From NCBI GenBank assembly GCA_964431735.1, contig CAYSLJ010000043.1:1-45083 (forward strand): DNA of 45,083 nt, given 5' to 3'. Source of the DNA: CALARM01 sp964431735 (GTDB lineage: Bacteria > Vulcanimicrobiota > SpSt-956 > JAKJGF01). Of this stretch, positions 1 to 8,798 are shown piece after piece. The stretch's first letter is position 1, and each line of letters opens with the position of its first letter. A program made the translations under genes and the position numbers. Under the pieces are notes generated by a model. That model made no database searches and had not been told where the DNA came from. It saw only the letters and a program-made list of their open reading frames with translations.

Positions 1-169
1 GTCATATACTTAAAAATCCTACCGGCCTTTTCGAGGGGTTGGGCAAAAATACCCACATTTGTTATTGCAGGTGAGGACAAAGACACTGAATAATGAACTG
101 AGAGAAATTTTTCAACAATGGTATCCTGAATTTCAGACCGGTGAATATGTAGAGAAAGAGGCTGCTTGA
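1..169 (+). pseudogene. possible gene remnant at window edge
   Basis: An open frame runs from about base 14 to a TGA at 167-169. Its end reads NNELREIFQQWYPEFQTGEY, which looks protein-like. A different frame (from base 3) is open until the TGA at 72-74 and also reads plausibly, which would fit a frameshifted tail of a longer gene. The leftward part lies outside the window. A transposase tail is one possibility, but I cannot identify the family. Confidence 0.25.
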
Positions 170-348
170 TCTGCCAGCCCTCGGTTTTTAATGGTCTCTT
201 TGTACTACGAAAAAAATGATAAAACCTGACGTGTTTCCGAGATTTAAATCATTTTTTATGATAATTGACATGGATTATAATAGGTGATAAACTGTATTCA
301 GATTTTTTCAATGAATTTAGCTCCAATGATGAGAGGAAAGTAGTGATT
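170..348. other. intergenic region before the PH/roadblock gene
   Basis: No gene or RNA is recognised between the remnant stop and the first confident start codon. It is AT-rich and holds a promoter-like sequence at 265-293. Confidence 0.5.
265..293 (+). promoter_or_regulatory. possible sigma-70-type promoter
   Basis: TTGACA at 265-270 is followed after 17 bp by TAAACT at 288-293. A TATAAT at 276-281 could be an alternative -10 box with a weak -35. Both lie about 55-70 bp ahead of the preferred start at 349. The prediction is from consensus only. Confidence 0.4.
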
Positions 349-2226
349 ATGTCAGAGTTAATACAAAAAATAAGTGCTTCTCTGGTTAAAAAGTTTAAAG
401 AAATTGCAAATCCAGATGAAAAAATACATTTTTGTATTGAAGGGATCAAAGGGAATGCCTTAATAGGAACAAATAAGAAGGTTTATTCCATAACAAGCGG
501 TTCATTTAAGGGTACAATTTGTTATTGCTATAGTTATGATAATATAGCAGATATTAAATTAATCCCCCCTCTACACGGTGATAATATTACCTTATCTATA
601 ATCCCTCAAAAAAAAGATAATAAAGAATTAAAACAGAGATTATATTTTCAGCCTGAACAAAATAATTTACTTAAACAGGTACTTGCTAAAATATCTTCTC
701 TCAGTAAAACCTATACATATATAGAACCTATAAAAGAGATATCCCTTCATCAAAGTTCAACTGAATTTATTGTACCTATGAAGAATGTTCTTGGAAAGTT
801 ATATGAGAAACATATAAAATCCTCTGAAAAAGTAGTTATTTGCATTTCTATAGGAGATCATCAGGGCCTTGTATGTACAAATGAACGTCTCATCATATTT
901 AAAATTACCGAAGATAAAATATCTAAAATAGGTATATTCCCTCTTGAAGAAATTCTGGATGTAGAATATTCCGTAGGACTTGTAACAGGATATCTGCAAA
1001 TTATTACACCGAAAGTTCATGTCATAAAAAAGAAATTACGGGAACAGGAACTTATTAATATTGAAAATATTATATCTTTTGGCAAAAAAAATTATGGCGA
1101 ACTTATGGAGGATGTTTCTAAAAGATTGGAAGCACTTATTAAAAATGCAAGAAGAAAAAAAGACACCTCAAGAGAAATAAAAAATGTATCTGAGCAGAGA
1201 GAAGAAGAAACAGTTATAAAAGATAAAAAAAATATTTTTGAAGAAGAAATAGAAGAAATAACACTGGAATATGAAGAAGACCCATTCCAGGATATAGAAG
1301 AAATTAATTCTAAACTGGCACAGGAAAATATGCCTCCCCTGGATGAACTGGCACAGAAACTTTCAGAAGAGATAATAGAAGAAATCAAGTCAGATGAACA
1401 ATCTTTTTATTATTCCAGAGATATAGTAAAACAGATTTCTCAGGAAGTCGTTAAACATTCTTTCCCGGAGCTCATATCAAGCACATTACCTGATAATATT
1501 ACTGAACTGGTAATGAAATATCTGGCCCAAGGAAATGTAAAAAATATACGTACCGATGATAATTTGTCAGAAGAAACCCGGGAATTGAATAATTTTGATA
1601 ATATAGAGATTGCCGAACTGGATTTTGATGAATTTTCCATAGAACCAGAAGAGACACCTAAAGTTTCTACAAAACCTGCTCTTCCCGCCAGAACTGTAGA
1701 GAAAACAACAATAACTCCCTGGAAAGAAGGGAAAGGAAAGAATTTCGTAAAATCCGCACAATCTATTCAGGTAAGTACAGATAAAGTAAAATCAGTAACT
1801 TCTCTGAAATCTGCCGGAAATAAAGAGGCCAAATCTGAATATAAAGGAAAGGTTTCTGTACAAAAAATTCCGGCTGTGGAAAAAAAACTGGCAGATTTCA
1901 CTGCACTTAAAAATATATCTGCCGCTCTTCTGGTAGATGGGAAATATGGAAATATAGTCTGTAAGTCTGTTGTAGAAGCTGTTAATTATGATAAACCCTC
2001 CAAAATTGCAAGTGATATTATAAAATTCATTAAGTCTTCCAGAGAGTCTGCAAAAGGAAACTTTATACCTCAGTGGAAAACAGAATATGAACAGGGTATA
2101 GTTTATATAGAGGAAATTAATTTGAATTATCTTCTTATGATTGTAGGAACAGAAAAAAGTAATTTTGCCACTCTCAAGATGTTTATAGAAAAACACAAGG
2201 AAGAATTGAAAAAAGAATTAATTTAA
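349..2226 (+). CDS. PH-like/roadblock-like multidomain protein
   Basis: The product is about 625 aa. I chose the ATG at 349 because GAGAGGAAAG lies just upstream; the frame stays open back to 265 but without a comparable ribosome site. Two similar beta-rich segments (about residues 24-117 and 158-242) look like bacterial PH-type domains. Each reads as a 'nucleotide/ligand-seen, then IG(T)N-K, then regulator of strand pairs' pattern with GTNKKVYSI in the first and CTNERLIIF in the second. A Glu/Lys-rich, probably helical and disordered region follows (about 245-500). The last 110 residues, from ISAALLVDGKYGNIV to the end, resemble a roadblock/LC7 fold, which in bacteria partners small GTPases. 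No GTPase is visible in the window. There is no signal peptide, so it is probably cytosolic. Domain calls are by pattern only; the function is unknown. The end overlaps the convergent next gene by 9 bp. Confidence 0.8.
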   Translation: MSELIQKISASLVKKFKEIANPDEKIHFCIEGIKGNALIGTNKKVYSITSGSFKGTICYCYSYDNIADIKLIPPLHGDNITLSIIPQKKDNKELKQRLYFQPEQNNLLKQVLAKISSLSKTYTYIEPIKEISLHQSSTEFIVPMKNVLGKLYEKHIKSSEKVVICISIGDHQGLVCTNERLIIFKITEDKISKIGIFPLEEILDVEYSVGLVTGYLQIITPKVHVIKKKLREQELINIENIISFGKKNYGELMEDVSKRLEALIKNARRKKDTSREIKNVSEQREEETVIKDKKNIFEEEIEEITLEYEEDPFQDIEEINSKLAQENMPPLDELAQKLSEEIIEEIKSDEQSFYYSRDIVKQISQEVVKHSFPELISSTLPDNITELVMKYLAQGNVKNIRTDDNLSEETRELNNFDNIEIAELDFDEFSIEPEETPKVSTKPALPARTVEKTTITPWKEGKGKNFVKSAQSIQVSTDKVKSVTSLKSAGNKEAKSEYKGKVSVQKIPAVEKKLADFTALKNISAALLVDGKYGNIVCKSVVEAVNYDKPSKIASDIIKFIKSSRESAKGNFIPQWKTEYEQGIVYIEEINLNYLLMIVGTEKSNFATLKMFIEKHKEELKKELI

Positions 2227-3072
2227 TATATTATTGTTGGGAGAAAATTCTTTCAAATTTTCAAAGAAGACTGCTTCTATTTTGAAATCACTCAATTTAT
2301 CCTGCATAATTACTTTTTCTATTTTATCTTCATCTTCTATGGAAGGAAAAAGCTTTAATACTCTATCCGCCCCATGAACCGGTAATGTTTCAAAGAGATA
2401 ACCATCGGGCATAGGCGGAAGCTGTGCATAAAATTCCCTGTTTTTTTCAAGATCTATTTCCTCGTAAATATGCCCGTCAAGGGTTTTTATAGAAAATTTA
2501 AACCGGTTAAAATCTACGGAATTGGTTGAATTATTACCTGCGTCTATTTGAAAACAGGACATAGATAGATTATTGAAATAGTCAAAAGACGGAGTGGCTA
2601 TGGAAAAATTGAATATATCATTTTTATAAAATCCATAATGAAAATAAGGAATTAAAGAGCATTTTTTCTGAATCCTGTAAAGAGAAGCTATATGACTGGC
2701 AATGTTTTTATCACCTGTCAGTTCGTAATATTCGGTGTATAACCTTATAGCTACAACAATAGATTTATACTGTTCAAAACTATCTCTATCTGTAAAAAAA
2801 TCGTCCAGTGATTTTACGTGTTTTATATAAGCAAATCCCCCTGATACAGAACGTACAGGGTCATGCAGGAGATTAAGATAAAAATTCATATAATTATCAG
2901 ATTTTATTACCAGTTCTTTTTTATCATTTATATCACTGTATTTAATAAAAGTATCTTCCAGTTTTTTTGCTTCTCTGAGTAACTGAAGTGCGTATTCACT
3001 GTCGTAATACTGTGAAAAAGCTATGCCACTGAGCATGAATAAAAAGAATATTATTGGAGACAAAATTTTCAT
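2218..3072 (-). CDS. secreted protein of unknown function
   Basis: A 284-aa protein that starts with a clear Sec signal peptide (MKILSPIIFFLFMLSGIAFS, probable cleavage near residue 20-21). GAGG lies 9 bp before the ATG. The mature part is mixed helix/strand with many Tyr and Asp residues and no cysteine cluster or catalytic motif that I recognise. It is expected in the periplasm or outside the cell. It lies 42 bp downstream of the coiled-coil gene on the same strand, so the two could be cotranscribed. Its 3' end overlaps the convergent PH/roadblock gene, and no terminator is visible between them. Confidence 0.7.
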   Translation of the reverse strand: MKILSPIIFFLFMLSGIAFSQYYDSEYALQLLREAKKLEDTFIKYSDINDKKELVIKSDNYMNFYLNLLHDPVRSVSGGFAYIKHVKSLDDFFTDRDSFEQYKSIVVAIRLYTEYYELTGDKNIASHIASLYRIQKKCSLIPYFHYGFYKNDIFNFSIATPSFDYFNNLSMSCFQIDAGNNSTNSVDFNRFKFSIKTLDGHIYEEIDLEKNREFYAQLPPMPDGYLFETLPVHGADRVLKLFPSIEDEDKIEKVIMQDKLSDFKIEAVFFENLKEFSPNNNILN

Positions 3073-3114
3073 AATAAGAAACCTCGAATATATATTTTAA
3101 AATGGTCAATATTT

Positions 3115-3756
3115 TTAATATTTAGTCAGAGGATCCAGTTTAAGCAATTTTTCATCCATCTCAAAGTATGGCACCTTTATAGTCTGGGTTATAAAGTTGG
3201 CTATATAACCGTTTGTTTTCTGCGGGTCAGGTATACCTCTGAGTTTATCTATTTCAAATTTCAATTCCGATGATCGTCTATTGAGCATTTTTATTTCTTC
3301 AAAACGGTTCAATAAATATTCTCTCAATTTATTATATTCATCTGCAAGCTGTCCAATTTTTTCCGTAGCTTCAGCATACTCAGCACCTTTTCCTTCAACC
3401 TCTGCTACCTGAGCTGCATCAAGGTTCTGTCTTTTCTGTGCTGCCACTGCTTCCTGAAGCTGTTTTCTGAAACTCAAAATTGTTTCTAATTCCTTATTTT
3501 CTTTTTTTATTTCTTCCGTATTATCTTTTAATTTCTGTCCGAGCTGTCTGACCTGTTCCTGGACGGCGGTTCTCAATGAACCGTCTCTTGCCATGTCTGC
3601 CTCAATCCTTAAAAGACCGAGCCTTGCTTCAAGGGCTTTTCTGTCTTCCTGTAGTTTCTGTATATTAGCCCTTACAGACATTTCTTTTTCTCCGATAGAT
3701 TTTAATTTTTTCTCTGCAGAAAGTATTTGCTGGGCTATAGTTTGTTCGGAATCCAT
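3115..3756 (-). CDS. coiled-coil protein of unknown function
   Basis: A 213-aa protein with a good ribosome site (AAGGAG 7 bp before ATG). Residues 1 to about 170 are rich in Glu, Lys, Gln and Leu with heptad-like spacing, so a long coiled coil is predicted. The tail (about 170-213) has proline and aromatic residues and may be a short globular or docking segment. There is no signal peptide, transmembrane segment or enzyme motif. A structural or adaptor role is plausible but is inference. Confidence 0.65.
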   Translation of the reverse strand: MDSEQTIAQQILSAEKKLKSIGEKEMSVRANIQKLQEDRKALEARLGLLRIEADMARDGSLRTAVQEQVRQLGQKLKDNTEEIKKENKELETILSFRKQLQEAVAAQKRQNLDAAQVAEVEGKGAEYAEATEKIGQLADEYNKLREYLLNRFEEIKMLNRRSSELKFEIDKLRGIPDPQKTNGYIANFITQTIKVPYFEMDEKLLKLDPLTKY

Positions 3757-3875
3757 AAAAAATCTCCTTTATAATAAAATTTGTATAAAATTAATTATAA
3801 CACGGAGGCTATCTATAATCAACAGACTTTCGCCTCCGCAAAAGCCTTCAATTTGTAAAGTGAGATGGGATTTAC

Positions 3876-4712
3876 TTATGACTTTGATAAGCTGAGCAAT
3901 TTATCAACGATTCCTTTTGATAATTTATTAATCTGTGTTTCCTGTTTCTTTAATATAATCTTAATAGCTTCATTCGATAATTTTTTCAATAGTTCATTAT
4001 CTGTTTCTTTATACAGTTCAGCCAGAGGAAGGATACATTCCTCTTTACCTGTTTTGCTCAGAGCCTGTATGGCACATATTTTAAGTTCCATATCGTCTTC
4101 TTTAAGTATATTTAAAAGATGTTCTGTAGCTTTTTCATCACCGAGGAGGCCCAGGAATTCAATAGCCTGATCCCTGCATAGAGAAGTTTTATCATTGAGT
4201 ATCTCTATTAATGGCTCAACGACACTGTATGGATCAATTTGAATCAATGCTTCTATCATACTTCTCATTAATAATATATCATCTTCTTTAATGGCATCAA
4301 TCAGATGTTTCACTGCGTTCCTGTTCCCTATTTTGGCCAGAGCATCTATTGCACCGAGTCTAATAAAATAAAAAAAAGGACTGTCGTCTTTCAGCATCAT
4401 GGCTATATCATCTATAGCTTTTATATCTCCCAGTTCTCCGAGAGATATAAGAGCAGACATGATGACTCTTATATCGGGATCTTTTAATTTTTCGACGATA
4501 TATGTTAAGGCTCCGTATTCTTTACGTTCGGCCAGCAGATCGACAGAAAATTTCCTTATTAATGGATCACTATCATTGAGAGATTTAATCAGCAGAGGCA
4601 ATACACTTTTATTCTTTGATTGTCTGAGTTGTAAATAAGATTGTTCTCTTGTTTTCTCATCGTAACTGACAAGTAATTTTATTAAAGAAATAATTTTCTC
4701 TTCCTGTTTCAT
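3876..4712 (-). CDS. HEAT-repeat protein, cytosolic
   Basis: A 278-aa protein built of about eight helical repeats of 30-33 residues, with recurrent patterns such as PLIKSLNDSDPLIRKFSVDLL and HLLNILKEDDMELKICAIQAL. This is the PBS-lyase/HEAT-like type, which forms a protein-binding superhelix. There is no signal peptide, in contrast to the divergent HEAT protein starting at 4972. The Shine-Dalgarno is weak (GGAA, distant). Its partner cannot be inferred. The two HEAT genes are divergent across about 260 bp. Confidence 0.75.
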   Translation of the reverse strand: MKQEEKIISLIKLLVSYDEKTREQSYLQLRQSKNKSVLPLLIKSLNDSDPLIRKFSVDLLAERKEYGALTYIVEKLKDPDIRVIMSALISLGELGDIKAIDDIAMMLKDDSPFFYFIRLGAIDALAKIGNRNAVKHLIDAIKEDDILLMRSMIEALIQIDPYSVVEPLIEILNDKTSLCRDQAIEFLGLLGDEKATEHLLNILKEDDMELKICAIQALSKTGKEECILPLAELYKETDNELLKKLSNEAIKIILKKQETQINKLSKGIVDKLLSLSKS

Positions 4713-4971
4713 ATTATTCTGACTTCCGGGACTTATAAATTACCTTTCTTTATTTCCTTACACCTAGATAAATTATTGTTTACAGTTTTTGAAATCTCTA
4801 CAAAAATATAGTTTCTTTTATAATAATGAGATTATAACACAGTACATACAAGAATACAATGTTATACAGGTAAAGAGAGAATCATGTCAATAAATAAATG
4901 ATAACTATTTTTTTTGAATCCTTAATCTGTTATAATATTTAAAGGAGATGATTAGAGAAGGAGATGTTTTA
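4713..4971. promoter_or_regulatory. divergent promoter region between two HEAT genes
   Basis: The gap separates two divergent HEAT-repeat genes. An extended -10 box TGTTATAAT lies at 4928-4936 on the plus strand, with a poor -35. The sequence TAACTATTTTTTTTG near 4902-4916 recurs upstream of the second response regulator near 26310-26325. No RNA gene is seen. Confidence 0.4.
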
Positions 4972-6816
4972 TTGAAAAAAAGTATAATTTTAATTATTTT
5001 TCTATTGATGACAGCTACTGTTTCTTTATCAGCTGAAACCATAGATAAGCTTATTCTGAATTTAGGTTCTTCCGATGATACCCTGAGCCAGTATGCAGTA
5101 TGGAGACTGGTTGATATAGGTTCACAGGCAGTAGATCCTCTTATAAAAGCTCTTAACAGTGATAATAAAGACTTACGAATAAGGTCTGCTATGGTACTCG
5201 GAATGGTCGGAGATAGAAAAGCATTTCAGCCTCTCATAGATCTATTGAATGAAGGGGATAAAGAGCTTCAGGCTTCAGCAATTACTGCCCTGTCCGGTTT
5301 TAAAGACAGTGCAGATATGCTTTTCCACTACCTTTCTAACAGTGATGACACGATCAGAATGAATACTATTGTAGGGATTTATAATACCGGAAATGCTGCC
5401 GCAATAGATAAATTAAAGCCGAAACTTATAGATTTTATTCAAAACGACAGCAGCGCAGACGTCCGTTATTATTCCGTTAAAATACTTGGAAGTTTTAAAG
5501 ATAGAAACACAATTTCATTTGTAAGAAATGCTCTGAGAGATGAAGCTGGTAGAGTACGTCTGGGCGCGGCAGAATGCCTTGTAGGAATGGCAGACAATTC
5601 CTGTATAAAACCTCTTATAAATGTTCTCGACGACGAACGGCATATGGTAAGACATCAGGCTATACTTATACTTACTTCTTTTGGTGACAGCGCAATCAGG
5701 GATCTGACAGAAGCATTAAAAGACACGTCTTCATCAGATACAAAAAAAGCTCAGATAGCTCTTGTTCTTGGTAAAATAAAGAGTACGAAATCATATGAAG
5801 CACTTCTTGAATCATTAAATATTGCTAACGGTGACATAAGGCACAATATTTTCTGGGCTTTGAGTCACAGCGGAGATAGTCAGGTAGAAGCTTTACTTAT
5901 GGAAGCTCTTTTTCATGACGATTCTTCCATAAGGTTAAGTGCCAGTAATGCTCTCTCAAATATTAATCATCCCCTTCCTATCGATTATATGCTGAAAGCC
6001 CTTTATTGCGACAGGATTGATGTAAGGCGCTTTGCTGCCCTGGAATTATGGAAATGTAACGATCCTTCATCTGTAAAACCACTGGTAGATGCAATGAAAG
6101 ATGAAGATTACTTTGTCCAGAGATATGCGGCAGAATCTTTAATAAATATGAACAATTCTCAGGCAGTGCCTTTACTTATAGGAAATTTGTCGGCACAGGA
6201 TGAGGTCGTCAGAGGTATATCTGCTTATATATTATCTAATATAACACTTGATAGCTCTACAGTTCCGTCACTTATTAAGGCCCTGGGCGATAGTGATTCT
6301 GTCGTAAGACTCTATGCAGCAGATGCTCTTGGCAAAACAGGAGATTCCTCTGCAGCAGGCCCTTTAATTGATACCCTCCGTGATCCAGAACCAGTAGTCA
6401 TATTATATGCAGTAAAAGCTTTGAAAAATTTTCCTTCCCATAATACTGTTACAGCTCTTATTAATATGACCGGTCATGAAGTATGGCAGATAAGGAGTGA
6501 AACTGCACGATCCCTTGGAATATTAAGATCTCCTCTGGCAGTTTCATCGTTAACAGGGTTATTGAATGATACAAATCCGGATGTGAGAAAATATTCAGCA
6601 GAAGCTCTTGGAAATATAGGAGATAAAACTGCAGTTCCAGCCGTTACATTAAAACTCAATGATGAATACAGTTCTGTTAGAGCCAGTGCAGCAGAAGCTC
6701 TCGGTAAACTCGGAGATAAAAGTGTATTGTCTTTACTCAAAAACAGATTAAATGATGAAGAAAGTATTTTAACAATAAAAGCTATTCAGGAAGCTGTAAA
6801 AAAACTTGAACAATAG
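4972..6816 (+). CDS. secreted HEAT-repeat protein
   Basis: I place the start at the TTG at 4972, giving about 614 aa. GAAGGAG sits 8 bp ahead of it, and translation then opens with a textbook signal peptide (KKSIILIIFLLMTATVSLSA, then ET). The in-frame ATG at 4948 touches its own AAAGGAG with no spacer, so it is a poorer start. The mature protein is almost wholly HEAT/PBS-type repeats, about nineteen units of 30-33 residues with recurring VRxYAAxALG and PLIxALxDxD patterns. Such superhelices bind other proteins. Export suggests a periplasmic or envelope scaffold. The M48 lipoprotein protease begins 40 bp downstream, so the two may form an operon and act together. Confidence 0.8.
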   Translation: MKKSIILIIFLLMTATVSLSAETIDKLILNLGSSDDTLSQYAVWRLVDIGSQAVDPLIKALNSDNKDLRIRSAMVLGMVGDRKAFQPLIDLLNEGDKELQASAITALSGFKDSADMLFHYLSNSDDTIRMNTIVGIYNTGNAAAIDKLKPKLIDFIQNDSSADVRYYSVKILGSFKDRNTISFVRNALRDEAGRVRLGAAECLVGMADNSCIKPLINVLDDERHMVRHQAILILTSFGDSAIRDLTEALKDTSSSDTKKAQIALVLGKIKSTKSYEALLESLNIANGDIRHNIFWALSHSGDSQVEALLMEALFHDDSSIRLSASNALSNINHPLPIDYMLKALYCDRIDVRRFAALELWKCNDPSSVKPLVDAMKDEDYFVQRYAAESLINMNNSQAVPLLIGNLSAQDEVVRGISAYILSNITLDSSTVPSLIKALGDSDSVVRLYAADALGKTGDSSAAGPLIDTLRDPEPVVILYAVKALKNFPSHNTVTALINMTGHEVWQIRSETARSLGILRSPLAVSSLTGLLNDTNPDVRKYSAEALGNIGDKTAVPAVTLKLNDEYSSVRASAAEALGKLGDKSVLSLLKNRLNDEESILTIKAIQEAVKKLEQ

Positions 6817-6856
6817 CCACAGACGAAAACATTAATTTTTTTGGAAGGTGGTTTTT

Positions 6857-7909
6857 ATGAGAACATTGTTCCTTTTTTTATCAATTTTTTTCCTGTTCTT
6901 TATGTCAGGCTGTGATTATTTAACATTGAATACAGATGAAGAAATTCTTATGGGAGAACAGGTGGCTTTACAGGTAGAATCTTATTATGATATTTATAGA
7001 GATCCTGCGACAAATGCAAGGATTCAGAAAATAGGACGGGATCTGTCCAGATTTACAACAAGACCGTACCCCTTTAAATTTACTGTTCTGGATTCAGACG
7101 AAGTAAATGCTTTTGCTCTTCCGGGCGGACATATCTATATATTTCGCGGTCTTCTGGATATGGTTTTGAATGATGATCAGATAGCGGCAATTATTGCCCA
7201 TGAAATTACCCATATAGAGGCCCAGCATTTTGCCCAGGTATATGAGAGAGTGAAAAGAAAAGAAATCTTTTATAATGTAGCAATTCTGGCTACAGGAGGA
7301 GTAGCATACAGACCTATACAGGTATTGTCCTATCTTGATGCCTATGTATTTGAACCTAAATTCAGTCGTGAGAATGAAACAGAATGTGATATGTCCAGTG
7401 TTCAAATGCTTATTAATTCAGGCAGAAACCCCTACGAATTTGCAGAGCTGTTTAAAATATGGGAAAAAGAAAAAATGGATACAAACTGGCTTCCCGGATG
7501 GATGAACAGTCATCCTGATTTTATAACAAGGATAAGAGATATTGAAGAAGAAATTTCACTTCAAACAGGTCGTCTGAATCATAGTAACATACATTCTGAA
7601 GAAATCACTAAAGATTCTGTTTCTGAAAGAGAAGAAGAAAAAAGTAATGAACCTGAAGAGGAACTGTCTGATTATCTATGTATCGAACATAACCATGACA
7701 GTATAAAAATAAAATGGACAGGTAAAGAGGGAGAAATATGTAAAATCGAATGTTACGGTCTGAATAAAAAACAGAGGATCATAGCTGATGGGAGAACTGT
7801 TTTTGCCCCTTTTACAATAGAACTCAAAAATGGCAATTCAGTAAAATATGTTATAGCTTCAGTAAAATATACTGACGGAGAATTTCTATGGGATATAATT
7901 AAAATTTAA
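6857..7909 (+). CDS. M48-family metalloprotease, lipoprotein
   Basis: This 350-aa protein starts at the ATG at 6857, preceded by GGAAGGTGG. Residues 1-18 form a hydrophobic signal ending in FMSGC, a plausible lipobox with Cys19 as the lipidated residue. The zinc motif HEITH (about residues 115-119) followed by IEAQH, together with a later ENETECD that supplies the third ligand Glu, identifies an M48 peptidase like BepA/LoiP. These envelope proteases deal with outer-membrane protein quality. Residues from about 270 on form a beta-rich tail resembling a fibronectin type III domain, separated by an acidic linker. It has no TPR domain of its own, but the gene just upstream encodes a secreted HEAT protein that might take that role (inference). 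Confidence 0.85.
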   Translation: MRTLFLFLSIFFLFFMSGCDYLTLNTDEEILMGEQVALQVESYYDIYRDPATNARIQKIGRDLSRFTTRPYPFKFTVLDSDEVNAFALPGGHIYIFRGLLDMVLNDDQIAAIIAHEITHIEAQHFAQVYERVKRKEIFYNVAILATGGVAYRPIQVLSYLDAYVFEPKFSRENETECDMSSVQMLINSGRNPYEFAELFKIWEKEKMDTNWLPGWMNSHPDFITRIRDIEEEISLQTGRLNHSNIHSEEITKDSVSEREEEKSNEPEEELSDYLCIEHNHDSIKIKWTGKEGEICKIECYGLNKKQRIIADGRTVFAPFTIELKNGNSVKYVIASVKYTDGEFLWDIIKI

Positions 7910-7915
7910 TTACCT

Positions 7916-7940
7916 CGAGTTCGTAAAAAAACTCAATTTT
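7916..7940. terminator. weak hairpin between convergent genes
   Basis: GAGTT and AACTC form a 5-bp stem around an A-rich loop, followed on the plus strand by AATTTTTT. It lies directly after the protease stop and overlaps the end of the methyltransferase gene. It is a marginal terminator for the protease gene. Confidence 0.3.
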
Positions 7941-8727
7941 TTCTGGCGCCTATCATAACCATACCATAGCGCACCATATAATCTTTAGATATTGCCCTGT
8001 CTCTGATAAAATGTCTTATTATGTTCATTTCATCCGTATCCTGTCTTTCATAAAGAAAATTGCTGTAAAGATAGACCTCCTGTGATAGGAACTTTTGAAA
8101 CAATTGTTTCTCCACATTTCTGTTAGTAAATTGCTCCACCTCTTCTTCGAGAAGGTCAAAACCTGCCGCACCGAGCAACTCCGGCAGAAGACTGGCGGCT
8201 TTACTGTCAATAGAATAATGGTCGCAAAATCGTTGAACAAGATTTCTGATGAGTTCAAAGGCTTTTTGATGTGGTTCACAGGCAAACTGATTGAGATCCA
8301 GATCAAATATCCACAGGACGGTTCCTTTTCTTACGTGTTCTCCAATTTTTATGAGAAGTTCACGTATATCAGGCAGATGTAAGACGAAATAGCGCATGAG
8401 AATGCCGTCTATATCAGAAAGAGGCGGTATGGTACCAAAATCGTGAATGTCACCTGTATGCCATTCGATATTTGTGGCATTCGACTTCATGGCATCAGAA
8501 ATCATATGGGCCTTATTATCTATTCCGTAAAATTTTATGTCTCTGTTTTGACCGGCTACCCTGGACAGAAAATAACCGTTTCCCGTTCCCACATCCAGAA
8601 CATTCTTACAGACAGACAGCCCGTGTTTTACCATGAAGCTATAATGCCGTGAATAGGATATATCTACCTGCAATTTAAGCTGATCATCTATAACCTCTTC
8701 GAGATATAACCATGGGTCTGAATTCAT
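7933..8727 (-). CDS. class I SAM-dependent methyltransferase
   Basis: A 264-aa protein with AAGGAG 6 bp before the ATG. VLDVGTGNGYFL (about residues 43-54) is the SAM-binding glycine loop; GIDNK near residue 74 gives the acidic residue at the end of the second strand; HTGDIHDF and MRYFVLHLPD follow as the later motifs. The fold is the Rossmann-type methyltransferase seen in small-molecule and antibiotic-pathway enzymes. The substrate cannot be read from the sequence. It is the last gene of a same-strand series that starts with the JAMM gene, 71 bp after the primase-like gene. Coupling with that gene is possible. Confidence 0.8.
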   Translation of the reverse strand: MNSDPWLYLEEVIDDQLKLQVDISYSRHYSFMVKHGLSVCKNVLDVGTGNGYFLSRVAGQNRDIKFYGIDNKAHMISDAMKSNATNIEWHTGDIHDFGTIPPLSDIDGILMRYFVLHLPDIRELLIKIGEHVRKGTVLWIFDLDLNQFACEPHQKAFELIRNLVQRFCDHYSIDSKAASLLPELLGAAGFDLLEEEVEQFTNRNVEKQLFQKFLSQEVYLYSNFLYERQDTDEMNIIRHFIRDRAISKDYMVRYGMVMIGARKN

Positions 8728-8798
8728 AGTCTACTCCTTATTGGCAGGCTTCTGCAGACCTTCCCTTACTCCTAGGCCAGGCCCTTTGCGAATAAAAA

